DNA from: Warburgia ugandensis
Lineage: Eukaryota > Streptophyta > Magnoliopsida > Canellales > Canellaceae
DNA: 64,000 bases
Assembly: GCA_035236585.1 (NCBI GenBank)
Contig: CP141135.1
Location: forward strand, 6,978,001-7,042,000
Reading direction: 5' to 3'
Below are positions 10,377 through 22,496 of this stretch, in pieces. The translations under genes were made by a program, and so were the position numbers. Each line of letters starts with the position of its first letter. Positions within the stretch are counted from its first letter, which is position 1. The notes beneath the pieces were generated by a model. That model saw nothing but the letters and a program-made list of their open reading frames with translations. It made no database searches and was not told where the DNA came from.

Positions 10377-12439
10377 TTTCCTTGATCAAAGGTCTAAAGA
10401 TAACTTGAGGAAGAGGCTTCCCAAGGTAGCTCTTAGATCATTTAGAGAGAAAATGCGCTGTCACGTGAAATGTTAAGATAGACAGAAATTATTTATTCTT
10501 TGGCAATCTAATTACCTCGTTGATAGTTTAACATGATTGTATTCATGAGTGGCATGCATCCTTGCGGTAAAACCAACATATATACAATGCGTGGCTCAAA
10601 CCAAGCCATATTATTTGTAAACATTGAATAGGACTCACACTCATAGGAAATGGTCATACTCATGTGTTTCCATGCGGATCTTCCCTGTTTCTAAGTCACG
10701 TTTTTGTATCCGACAACTTTCGTGACCTCTTTATTCTTTGACATGGAGATAGTAAGTATTATTCTAATTGTATGATGAGAAATACTATATGACTGAGCTT
10801 TCCAGACTGAGTTCATGACCTCTATCAGGACCTATTGGCCCAATCTTTGAATAATCTGACTCATTCATCTTTTTAGCTCTCCTAGATAGGCTATTTGAAA
10901 AACTTATGGTCTTTCATTGCCTCTAGCTACTAGTTTTTTCTAGTTTCTTCAGTGAAAAGTTCAATAATCATGATTAAAAAACTGCAACTGAGGAAACTAG
11001 TAGCTGGTAGCATCCAATGGGAATGAATTTTTGCATGTGGCTTAAATAAGGGTGGGTTAAGAAGATGAGTAGGGTAAATCTGCCAAAGGTGAGGCCTAGA
11101 TGAATAGTTGAGTTAATCCGGATAGCATATCTCTTGGATATTAATCATGCTAATGGCGTGTTCTCTTTTAGTTGAATCATGTCTGTCTATTGGAGCTTTT
11201 CGTTACAGTGATGACAATATGTCGACAAATTCGAGCATGGATGGTGGTTTTATTCCCTGTTATTGACAGCTCTAAATTAAACACGAATGTTTAATAACAA
11301 ACAGCCCTTTGTGCTATAGATATTTTATTTATATAAAATAATATGTACCTACGACTACGGATACCAGCAGAGAGTTAAGATAATTTGTCCATGTTGGTTC
11401 GGGTACCTGGCCGATTTGGTTGAGTTCATTGTCTCATAACAACGAGGTGGTGGTTTCGGATCCATTCGCCATTCACAGAAAAAAAAACACATAAATAAAA
11501 TATTGTACATTGTTTGTTATTCCCGGGCCAAACAGCTCCATGATTAATGAATATAGAGCGAGATAACGAACAGCTCCATGATTAGCGAAGTATAGAAGGG
11601 CGGCATATGCTTCCTTGTTTCCTTGCCATACTACCTAGTACCGACCATAGCATATTAAGATTCTAAAATTTGAAATATTGAAAGGGAAGATTAGAATGAG
11701 ACTCCAAAAAGATTCTAAATTACTTTTCTTCTAAAAGATCAAAACGATACTCCACAGGTGCCCTTTGATTCATAGCTTGTTGTGGTTGTGGGGTCGGTCC
11801 ACTAAAATGAAGAATCTGATGAAGGATCCTATCGATATCTACCAAACCACAAGGGATTTATTTTTGGGTTTCTGACTCTGTCATTCCTACGGTTAGTAAT
11901 ACAGTTGGTAGCTCCTTCTTCTTTTTTTTCCTTTTCTTTTCTTTTTTTATTTTTATTTGCGAAAGAGTTGCTAGCTCTCTCGATTTGCAAATCCATCGTT
12001 GTTTTTCTTGGTTAAGAGAAGAGGAAGCATTAGCAGTACAAATTGGGTGAGGTCTCCACATCCTTGTCCATGGGTGGCCAGCGTCGGATGCATTCAAATA
12101 CAAGGAATAATAACTGGCTGTCTTTTCTCTTTTGGTACCCGACAATGTCCGGCGGTCTCCTCTTCTGGTACAGAACAATGTCTGGGAATAGTCTACGAGC
12201 GGAGAGTGGATCTTTGGTTTTTACAGCAACATAACGACATATGAACTAAGTGGCCGTACGTCTTGCTGAAGCACGTACATTGTACGTCCAACGAATAATG
12301 CATATTCTCTGAAGTACCACAAATAATTCATCAGTAAAATGGGAGTAGATAATAGATGATTTCTCAGAAATAAAACAATAGTTCTTAAGCAGAAGATACA
12401 GAATTGAGAGCTACATATTCATTACCTTCCTTCAGCTAG
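10377..12439. other. Upstream flank of the dead DUF241 copy; intergenic
   Basis: Holds the third copy of the array's upstream motif at about 11602-11655 (CATATGCTTCCTTGTTTCC, then CTACCTAGTACCGACC). No coding signal is seen. Overlapping open frames around 11858-12244 on both strands have no consistent homology. Confidence 0.4.
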
Positions 12440-12676
12440 TCAGTTGATGTGATTTGGGATGTTCCTCTCTCTGAGAGCCCTATTTCTAAGAAGCCGCACC
12501 GTAGCATCTTTCGGCAGCCTTTTCTTAAATTCATTTTCATACTTCTTAAGGCCAAGGTTCCCGGCCATGAGTCTTGTTCTGGCAGGAAGCATTTCATCTT
12601 GTGAGGGCTGAACGACTATTCCACTCTCTGTGAAAACATGCTCCAGCTCCGTATGTACGTACTTATATAACTCCAT
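12440..12676 (-). CDS. Small open frame of unknown nature, possibly an exon fragment
   Basis: A 78-codon frame beginning MELYKYVHTELEHVF and ending RALRERNIPNHIN. It is charged, with a helical look (KKYENEFKKRLPKD, VRLLRNRALRE), has no signal peptide or membrane segment, and is better balanced in composition than the surrounding shadow frames. I do not recognise the family. It could be a terminal exon, a gene fragment or chance. No neighbouring exon was identified. Confidence 0.2.
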   Translation of the reverse strand: MELYKYVHTELEHVFTESGIVVQPSQDEMLPARTRLMAGNLGLKKYENEFKKRLPKDATVRLLRNRALRERNIPNHIN

Positions 12677-14857
12677 ACTTGATCACGTCAAGTTTCCTCT
12701 GGCACCATGGGCTACATGAAATGTGGCTCCAGCGACAAAAGTTGTCACCATAACTGTTTCAACTAGGGCTGTCGATAAGTTCCCTTCCGTCTTATTCTAC
12801 CATAATAACCGTACACTAACCAATCGGTGATCGGTTTCCTGCTGTTCACGTTTGGTTCGGATATTGCTTTGTATCTTATCTTCAATATTGGGTTCGGTTC
12901 TGATACAGTTATTGTTTGGATCTAACTCACAAAAAGTAAGATATAAATTCAATCACAAGATGCATAAAATGAAAATTTCCTTCATGATTAAGTATATCAT
13001 TACATAACTTAATCTAATTTTACATATTTTTCATCATGGCATTCATATTTATGTTATTATACTAAGAAAATACCTTTTTCTACTTTTAAGGAAGGGGTGT
13101 TGAATCCGTTTAGGTCTCATGTATCTTTATAATTGGGTTTGAAGTATATGTAACTGATTTGTTTTTAGATTTCATTTATTTCGTGTCCAGTTATCTTTTG
13201 AATCTTACTACATACATCTATATAGATATTTGATTTCAAATAGCATTCTCTACCTTATTCCCTCCTCTTTTAAGGGCCTACAATCAAGGAAAACTGTAAT
13301 TTGATTAAGTTCCCCTTCTACCAAAGTCTAAACTCACCTCGTGCCTCCTCCTCTCCTCTGTTGGTGTTCGTTACCTATTTTTCTTTGTCCTACAAGAATG
13401 TCTTACTCTCTATTGGGATACAAGATCATGTGTTAGTGCTAGATAAGTAGGGTTTTTAACTTCTTTCTTGTTTTCCTTTTCACATTTTTCAACTATAATA
13501 TGAGATACGGCAAATGAATATTGGACTTGTATGTTTCTGTCCTATTTTTTCTGCACAAGCACAAGGTGGCGTGCCATCTTACTATATTTACTGTGAACTT
13601 CTCACAAAACTACTACCAAAAGAATGATAGTTGTTTTTTCAATTAATAGCACTTTGAGTCTCAAGCCTCATATTCAATGCATAAAAAAAAAAAAAAAGGA
13701 AGAAGAAATTATCCTTTTAGCCTTTTATATCCATAACATACAAGGAGTTCTCATTTCAATAAAGGGTATTTTAATCTACGTGAAATTAATTTTGGTTTCC
13801 CATAACCGACACTTCTAATGCTCAAAACCATAGTCTATCCGAATTTTTTCGGATATCTAAAGTCACATCCAAAATGCAATTATCGAATGCTAATGAATAA
13901 CTAAATAATTTTAAATTTGAGTTTGGTCAGATTGGATTGTCCGATAATCCAAACACATCGACAGCGTTTCAACATATTAAGTGCGTAAACCAGTCGACAA
14001 ACACCAAAGTTGCAGCCATCACCAAGGGATCTCCAGCAAGAGCCTCCAACATAAAGAAGCCATGCGTGAATACAAGAAGTGTTGCAGACGGACTCGGCCG
14101 TCCTTGCAAAGCATTCTACCCACAGCAGCGCCACGAGCTGCATTAATTGCAGCCTCAATGGGCAACGATTGCTTGGAAACTTATCGAATCTTTCATTGGG
14201 GTAAACATCTAGCTACTTGGGTTTGAAAGATTTAAGTTGTTAGAAACCTCCAGCACACCTAATCTTTTCCCTTTCCATTGTTGCAGAGCGAGTGGGGATG
14301 TAAATGAGAGACGGAGCAACGAATTTGGGGTTCACGTCACCATGTAATTTGTTAAATGTGTGTGTGCGTGTTTGTGTGTGTGTGTGTGTGTGAAAGAGAG
14401 AGCGTGGCGCACCTCGTGGGGCTTTTTATTGTCGATTTAAGCCGCTCATCCTGTTAAACCCACCTTGTTCAGGCAACATGTGAAAATCACTTCTGTCTAA
14501 TGTCTTAGATCTTCCAAAGCTCATGCCTATTCCATGAAAAAAAGGAGCATCTTCCACGGAGACTTGAGCGTCTCAGAATATCATGTCTTATCAATATGAA
14601 CATGAAAGTTATGAAATTTGTCGAAATGACCTTCAAATGATTGATTCAAGAAAATCTTTCTTTCATGACAACTCAATAATCGGCGACTACTAAGTCACTA
14701 ATCTCTGCTTAAGGCTTTGCTCGAGTTGTGAAACGGACATAAACTGCATTGAACCAAAAGAAAACCATAAAGTAAAGAAGAGGAAATTCTGGACACAAAT
14801 ATGTCGTCGATGTATGTTGCCAATTAACATGTGGTTACTTTTTGTTAGAGCGTAATC
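12677..14857. other. Intergenic with a possible old hAT-like element
   Basis: TAGGGCTGTCGATAAG at 12766 resembles the start of hAT-type elements (TAGGGGTGTC…) and is followed by 'GGTTCGGATATTG'-like sequence. An imperfect inverted match (revcomp TAGAAGTGTCGG) occurs near 13819. No 8-bp target duplication was found. Open frames at 13901-14226 on both strands are not recognised. A (TG)n microsatellite is at about 14357-14391. Confidence 0.3.
14357..14391 (+). repeat. (TG)n microsatellite
   Basis: An imperfect TG run with one CG and one TT interruption, followed by a short GA run. Confidence 0.85.
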
Positions 14858-15034
14858 AGTAAGAAGGGCAGCCCGGTTCACAAAGCTCCCTTGAATGCAG
14901 GGTTTGGGGAAGGAGCAGACCACAAGGGAACCTTCCCTTGCATTTTTGCAAGAGGCTGTTTTCATGCCTCAAACTTGTGATCTCAAGGTCACATGCTAAC
15001 AATTTTATCACTGCGTCTAGGCTCCACACAATAG
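14858..15034 (-). mobile_element. Au-like SINE, minus strand
   Basis: Read on the minus strand it has the SINE head (GGAGCCTAGACGCAGTGATA), the B-box-like region, 'GCCTCTTGCAAAAATGCAAG' in the body, and the 3' end 'CCGGGCTGCCCTTCTT'. It interrupts sequence that is continuous in the 3' flank of the intact DUF241 gene (the TTTGTTAG… segment near 4090), so it inserted after the array duplicated. Decayed flanking matches (TTAGAGCGTAA and TTAGTGCGTAA) probably represent the target duplication. Confidence 0.75.
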
Positions 15035-15127
15035 TCATTAGTGCGTAAGCCGTGTACAAGCAAAATCCATAGCATTCTCTTCAAAATTGTGGGTGCCATG
15101 GAAGATACATCCAGAACTATTGACTTA

Positions 15128-16022
15128 CTAATGGCTGATGGTGTTGAGAAAGGACACTCTTAATTGGATTAAATTTCTAAACATGAAACTCAATCCATCC
15201 TCAAGACCCTCCAAGCTTCAATTCAACTCTCCCAGTTGCTTCTGTGCATCTTGTACTTGCTTCATCTCAACATCTCTGCCGCCAAACAGAGCATAGAGGA
15301 GGGTGTCCACCCTCTCCACCTTTCTCATTTTCTATTCTCCGTAGCGTGACACTCGCCTTTTGCCCGTCCATTTCAAAATCAACGACTGCCTGGGTGTCCT
15401 TGCCTTCGGCCTAGACACTGATATGAAAGACAAACTCAAAGACAGATATCGTGATGGATCGAAGTTTCTTAGCACTCTCGTCACCACCAAAAGGTGTTGA
15501 TCTTCGTCTGGAAGAGCAGAGGAAGTGCACTTGTTTTCCATCCTCTACATCGCTTCAAGGCACTTGCTGATCTCCTTCATCTTCTTCCTGGATGAAAGAG
15601 CAGCACCAACTTGGTTTGCAAAATGTAGTTCTCCAACCCTTCCTCGAATATCTGATAGAAGGCAGTGCAGTCGTTCCTTCACCAGCAACAAAACATCTCC
15701 GATGCGTTACACGTCCAACACTCTTAAGTGAGCCATCCAACATCTCATCCACTAATTTCTTGGTTTGACGGTGAACTGCTTGTTGGGTGACTGTTAAATA
15801 ATGCAGAAGATCGTCCACACAATCGTACAAGTCTCGGAAACCATCCAGAGCGGATGATAAAGCTTTAACCATGAGATGGGCAGCCGATGATTGCGAAGCA
15901 TCACAAACCCTTAGTTTGTTCAACTTCCCTTCAACGTAAACAATGGTTGGATGTGATCTTGAGGACATGCTGGTACAGCAAACATGGTAAACATGTTCAG
16001 ACATCACAAGGGAGCTAGTCAT
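15128..16022 (-). pseudogene. DUF241 pseudogene, frameshifted
   Basis: The start (MTSSLVMSEHVYHV, SRSHPTIVYVEGKL) and the 'LVDEMLDGSLKSVG' segment align with the intact paralogue at 4155-5078. The frame then changes after about codon 110. A second frame carries 'DEDQHLLVVTRVL', 'FISVSRPKARTPRQSLI', and a third the C-terminus 'IQLRVSFLNTISH' with a relic stop at 15128. Several in-frame stops are present. It is the same length as a full gene, so it decayed by point changes and small indels rather than truncation. The shared upstream motif lies about 430 bp upstream (near 16449). Confidence 0.85.
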
Positions 16023-19000
16023 TTTCGTTGGACGAAGAAAGCCAACAGATGAACTGAGGGCATCATCTCGTCAGGGAGCCCTTATATCATGTAAAGGGGG
16101 ACGTAAAGAGTAGTAGCCTCATGTGAAAGGTTAAATGGATGTGGGCATGTTACATGATTGAATTCACAAATGGCGTTGCCTCTGTCTGCCTGGCACAAAA
16201 TCAACATGCAATTCATAAAGCAAATCAAGCCATATTAGCAGAGGCATATAGGTCTATAACCTCGTCTTGTGACGCTAATCCAGGCTTATATATGCATAAG
16301 AGATGCTGATAATCATGCTTTCCTTCATGAGAACCTTCTCTGTTTTTTTGACATGTTCTGCCGTCGCTGAAAAACTCCATATGGATCGAGCTAATAGTAC
16401 CATAGTGTATGGTTATCATGCTAATATATTATTAGATTAATATAAAAGGGTGGAACGTGCTTTCTTGTTCTTTCCGCACATTATGTTTAACCGACCTCAT
16501 TGATTATTAACATTTAGAACTCGAATTTGGTATAATGGGTAGGCCAAATGAGACTCCGAATTTTTGCCCAACACTTCATATAGATACCATGATTTGTAGC
16601 TGGTCTCTGGGCCGCCCATGTAGCCGAATATACATGGAAGGGTTACCAGGGATATAATCGTTTTGGGGACTTCACTAAATTAGTTGCCAATGGTAGATTA
16701 CCAAAATCAACGATGTGTGTCTGAGTTATGGGACGAGGAGACATTTCAGATCTGAAATAGGTGACATCTATAGATCCGTGTCCCGAGGTTATTTCGGCCA
16801 CCTGCTAATGGATTCGTGTGCCAGAGATAATAGTTCTCTTCCATATTTTCTTCTCCGTCTTGGTTTCAAATGTCCCAACAGTTAGCGATTCCTTCGGCTT
16901 GCGTGTGCTCTCCATTACTTAAGTAGAATAGCTACCAAAACACGTCTTTGATGGAAGGAAACACTTTGAGGCTTCAGATTGTGAGACACTATGGCATCTG
17001 TGGCCAAAACCAGAGTTCAATCACCAGAAGCTTGATTCGGTTACTGAAGTGGCTCGAGCAGTACGCTCATATACTCGTTGAAACATGAAAGAACCTCAAA
17101 AGACTGTTTAGCAAAAGGATAAAAATTTGTGGATTCCGTTGCCTATAAATAGTAGTTCTCTACCAGCTGATTACAGAATTAAGAGTTAAGGCAGTTAAAA
17201 TTTTGTTCCAAAATGAACTAAATGGGTGTTTTGTAGTTTTGTTTCATATCTCATCTTTATTCTCTTTTATCTGTTATGTATGGCGTGAATGGGTGAGAGT
17301 GAACGCAAACCTAATTTTATTATATAATGGCTAAGTTTTAGAATGAATTACTTCATTTTACAATTTCCTTGGAAGAGTTAAGCGCTAAATTTATTTGATA
17401 TTTTGAAACTTTTACTGTGAAACATCTAATCTAAATTATGTCAACTTATAAGCCCTTGAAAATGGTATGATTGCCCAGAATATAAATTACAAGAAAACAT
17501 TACTTAAGCACCCAAATTTTACCATCTGTCATTAACTCTGTGAAACGTATTTTTAAAATGGTAATGGTTCCCCTTGCACTTGAAAAGCATATAGAGAGAG
17601 GAGATCACCCCGTCATTAAGAAAATTAAATGCATTTCTATCGTACAACATGACAAGCGGGATTTTGTGCATAATTCATGCTATTTTCCTTTTGCCCCACT
17701 ATTGTACACATTGCATTTGATGTTGCAGTTGGAGCATTTGATGTCCCTCTTCTTGTGCCTCCAAATTCACAAGTATTAGAGGAAGACCAACAAACCATGC
17801 CACCTCATACATCCATAATAGCTGTGGTATTATTGAAACTCGCTTGAACATGAATTACTCCTTTGGTATTCTACACTTAGACTTACATGAACTAATATGT
17901 TCATTCCTACGCAAACCGGTTCTTGGTATAGTTTTGTCATATTTTATCATCTCATAAATACGAGTTATAGATAAATATATATCCACTTCATGTCAAAATA
18001 GATCATTTATTTGTGCATTAAGTCCTTTACTTTATAAATAAAATGAAGTTGCTTTTTAGAAGGATTACCCTTGTCTATATTTATGTCTAGGATGGTAATA
18101 AATGACTATGATGCATCCCACATACAAAGAGTCTACATTTTTCACAAATTTTATGAACAGAAGCCCTTATTTTCATAATAGTCATTCCTTACCTTAATTT
18201 TCATTCTACTCTTTGGAAGAAAATAAATCTCTTGTTAATTTGAACCTCAGATTATATCCCCATAAAAGTAATCTTTAAAAAGCCTCCTCATGTAGATCAC
18301 ATGCAAAAAATTCAAGTGGATTCAAACTTTAGAATCTTTGAGATTAAATAAGATAAGAAACACCTAAAAATCTTCTCCATTGAAAATTCCCACCATTGTT
18401 TTTATGAAACATAATGTTAAACACACTATTTTGTAGCTAAAAGTAGCACATGGTAGCATAATCCATATGGATGCAATTTTTGTTTCATACCAATGTAAGG
18501 AAAGCTTAGATTATAAATGATTTTTATCTCTTTTCTTCTTTCTAAGTTTTTGTGAGATCCAACACTATTATCCAATTTTTGGCCCCACAGGAAGAAATTA
18601 AGATGTAATTGTATCCACTGAACTTGTATAACAATGATTATGACCCACATGGTCTTAATCTCACATGGTAATTGCCTCCGCAAGATAAATATAATTGAAA
18701 TCAAGCCTATTTTTATTGGTGGAAGCTTAAATGACATTTCATGGATCAAATGACGATGATTGTGCTAGAGAAAATTATAGAGATGGGATTAATTTATCAT
18801 CATGTGTTGAATCAATTGTTCATTAGTGTGAGGATTGCAGTTTCTATACTGAATAAAATTATCATTTTTTGAGGTTTACAACCAAGGAATAATCCTAAGA
18901 GAATAAAATGATAAAAAAGAGAAAATACTAAAATATTATCAATATTCTACAAGTCGTCCAATAATTTACCCTTTTACTTCAAAATAATTAATGAACTTAA

Positions 19001-20183
19001 ATACATTAAAAAAAATTGACAAGTACTTTTCTTAGATTAAGGGTTTAAATTTAGGGATACATTTGTCAATTTCAACACATTCTTAAATGATTTATTAAAG
19101 AGGTTAAGTGATAGGGTGCTTTGGTAATGATTTTTTTCACCTTAAATTCTTGGATATTATCTAGTTTTTAAGATTTATTGGTTCATATAAATTAGATTAT
19201 GGGGTTTTACGTAAAAATTCTTAATATTTTTAGCAGTTATGTATATACATATTATGAGGCTACTCTCCATAACACTTACATATAGAGATGCGAGAAACTC
19301 ATTTCAATGCACTATTTAAATTTACAGAAAAGCTCTACTAAAGTTTTTTCCCACTAAAATTTTGAGATCTTGTAAATTCTTTAAAATATCTCTGGTTCTA
19401 TCTATCTTCAATAGACTCTTTGAGACCTAGATTGTTTCAAGTTCCTTAGGCTCTTATGACCTAATATTTGTTATTTTCATATTATCATTTATTGTATGAT
19501 GTGAAATCTGAAAAAAAAAAAAAAAAAAAAACTTTTCATACTCTATGAGATCCAAAACTTATGTTTTTCATATCATTATATTCTTTGAGATTTGAGATTT
19601 AAAGATACTCATCTCCCTAGGAGATTTATTATACTCCTGAAAATCCAAATAGACAAAAAAAAAAATGTACAATATGACTTTTAAATTCTATATTTTCTAA
19701 AGCATTCCTAACATGGAGACTAAAGTACTAAACTCTATGAATAGTGCAAATTAGTAAAGATAAAAAATATTTAATCTAGCTTTGTTGAATTATAGAGATA
19801 AAGCTACTAAAATCCCTTGCTCAATTTGTTAAGCTTCACCTATCTTCAAGAAGTAGCATTTGAAGCCCTCTAATTTAGTTTTTTTTTTTTTTTTAACTAC
19901 CCACAATATTCTCTAGATTATCTATTATTTGCATGTCTCAATTGGTGCCCATCAAATTGAATGACATGTCATGTATAAACTGACAAACCAATGACATGAA
20001 TTAAAATCAAAGAAAAATATTAAAATTCACAACTTCTAAACTAGGATCACTGTGAAAAAAAGATGGCACAATAGGTTGCTTAATGGGATTGGGATATAAG
20101 GAAAATTCTATTCTTTTATTGTTAGAAGGGACATGGGGTAGTTTTTACTTTTCATCATTTAAGAGTTGTTGTTAAAAGGGGGA
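16023..20183. other. AT-rich gene-poor intergenic region
   Basis: The first 500 bp carry the array's upstream motif near 16449-16500 (CTTTCTTGTTCTTTCCGC…ACCGACC). A block at 16740-16800 resembles 5880-5980. Beyond that the DNA is strongly AT-rich with poly-A and poly-T runs (for example 19512-19531 and 19880-19895). Minus-strand frame 18426-18749 and others show no domain. Confidence 0.5.
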
Positions 20184-20303
20184 AGGAGAGCCTTGGCGCA
20201 AAGGTATAGTTGTCTTCATCTGACCATACTACTGAATTTTGTTGTTCGCCCCTTCTCCGGACCCTGCATGCGCAGGAGCTTCATGCACTAGGGCTGGCCT
20301 TTT
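20184..20303 (+). mobile_element. Internally deleted Au-like SINE
   Basis: The head GGAGAGCCTTGGCGCAAAGG and the 3' half (CTTCTCCGGACCCTGCATG, GCACTAGGGCTGGCC) are present. The middle containing the B box and the 'CTCTTGCA' body is lost, leaving about 120 bp. A 12-bp direct repeat ATCATTTAAGAG at 20154-20165 and 20304-20315 brackets it. The left copy is 18 bp away from the recognisable head. Confidence 0.75.
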
Positions 20304-20315
20304 ATCATTTAAGAG

Positions 20316-22496
20316 AATATAAAGAATAGGCAAAAGGGTCCAAAGCCAAATAGATAGTTATATAAATGCCACCCTTCATTGTACCTCATTTTCATGAGAA
20401 ATAAAGAGTCCTACACCTTTTCCTTAAAAAAATTCTCTTCTCTACCCTCCCTTCCTCTCTAATCTCCCTTCTTCTCACTTCTCTTTTCTCTAATTTCCTT
20501 TATCATTCAAAACCCACTTGGGATTTATGAAGATTTGGAGGCAAAATATTCTTGGGGAAAAGCTCAAGAAGGAAAGAGTTAAAGACGTATTTGAGGATTC
20601 TTGAACTATACTTTGTAGATCCTCTAGAAATAGCTTAATAGTTTATGTTTCTATGGTTTTAGTAGTATATTTAATGTGTTTTTGGTCAGAAGTAGGGGTC
20701 GATTTGCTTTTCCCTTTAAATTAGATTTTTAAATCATAAAAACTTGGTTTCATGTTGGGGTTTTTGGTAAAAACAAAATTTGATGCTACATAATGATGTG
20801 GGAGGCCTAGATTCATATTTCATTTTATGATTGAAGCTATATTTATGAATTATTTGACTGATTTTTAAATTTGTTCGTGAGCTGATGTTGAGATTCATAG
20901 TTAGATATTTGTTTTTATGTGTATGTGGGTCTCCTTTCACTTTGAGAAGCATATGGTAGGTTATAAATGCATACAATCTTACTTATAAGATGAGTTTTTA
21001 CATAAAATATTGTGAGAAATGATGGATAACATTTTGGAGAACTTAAATTGGTGTTTTCACATGCCATTTCATTTAAATAATACATGTTAATGGATGATTT
21101 TTTATTGAATTAGTGTTATCCATGTTTCTTGTGTGGTTGAAAAAATCAAGTCTGAAGGGTGATTTTACTTAGCATGATGTTGGGTATGGTGGCGAAAGGT
21201 TAGAGCCATCTTAATTCTTGTTTAATATGCTAATCTACTTGAATTGCTTATTTGGGTTGGCTAATTGAATGAAAATGTGGTGGCTTAATGTAAATATTAA
21301 TGATTGTGAAATGACATGAGTAGCTATGGTTTTGGGCTAGACTATACTAGTTGAAATATTTTTTTGGAGTGGTTTGGCCCTCTTGAATCCACCAAGAATG
21401 GTTTAGTTATAAGCTGTATGTAGCACTTTTAGTTAGCTAGGTTGGGGCTATGAAAAACTCATGTTCAATTAGATGTATTATCCTTTGGAGCTTGTATTTT
21501 TCCTCGGGTTGTAGGCTTCAACCCTTTCTTGTAGTTGCTCTATATTTAGACAATGACATTACCCAATATTGGGTCAATTTTTTGCTAAAATGGGAACTTA
21601 AATTTCTGATTTGTTTTAACTTGAGAAAGTAGTAAATGAGTTGCTTGATTATATATTTTAATAAAAACTATCAATTTGGTCCGTGAATACTATCATGACT
21701 CATGCATGCTAGGTTTTCTATTTCCATTTGGAGCTCATGTGAAATGCTAGAATTTGGCTCTATGGTCGAGTCACTTTGCCTTGTCTTTGTGTATTCCTCA
21801 AAGATGACCTTAGTTACTTCAGTCAACAAGAAATCCCTCTTCAGATTTAGGTTGGGCTAGATTCTAACCCATCCTGAAAACTTATTTTACTCTTGGTTAA
21901 GTGCTAATGGAAGAAACTTTGGGGATTCATTGTGCTTTTATGCATACACTATTGCAATAACAAGTTCAGTTCTTCAACTGACTTTCACATATTAATGTGT
22001 TTTATGTGACTATTCGTGATTGGTGATAAATGGTTGGAAGTTGGGCTATGAAGGTATTTCAAAGGTGGGTGATTTTTTAAGAATCATTATCCATGATCTT
22101 CAATGTAACTGCATAGTTTATTGCATAATTTTGAGTGTGGTTGAATAGTTTTATCCATGAATTAATTATTAAACAAACTTTATCATGTGGGTGACACATA
22201 CGCATTGACATTGGATTGATAAGTGTGTTATGCTTGAGTGTTTACTTAGTTAAATGTTTTACTATGTCATGGAAATGTTTATGTTCCTTAAAAATGTCAT
22301 GAATGAAAAGATGAATGCTTTATGCATTATTTTCATAGTTGTGTGACTATGATTGAGTTATTAGGGACAATGAAACTCAGACATTGCATGAGCATTGTGA
22401 CATGATCTTTATCATTTCATTTTTGGCACTATGTGGATGAATGTTATGTTGTGTAAACCTCATGGATGATATGTGTAGCAAGGTAATGTGGTTATG
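20316..22496 (+). other. Probable LTR-type non-coding sequence, left part
   Basis: No coding content. The style (pyrimidine-rich stretch near 20440-20510, then long AT-rich sequence) and the LTR-like end GGGTCGTTACA at 26543-26553 suggest that 20316-22496 plus 25691-26553 is an older plus-strand LTR, split by the solo LTR at 22497-25685. The 5' end of this outer element was not found, so this remains inference. Confidence 0.35.

Noticed and set aside
13901..14226. Overlapping open frames on both strands
   Set aside because: Neither strand gives a recognisable protein; simultaneous openness suggests chance.
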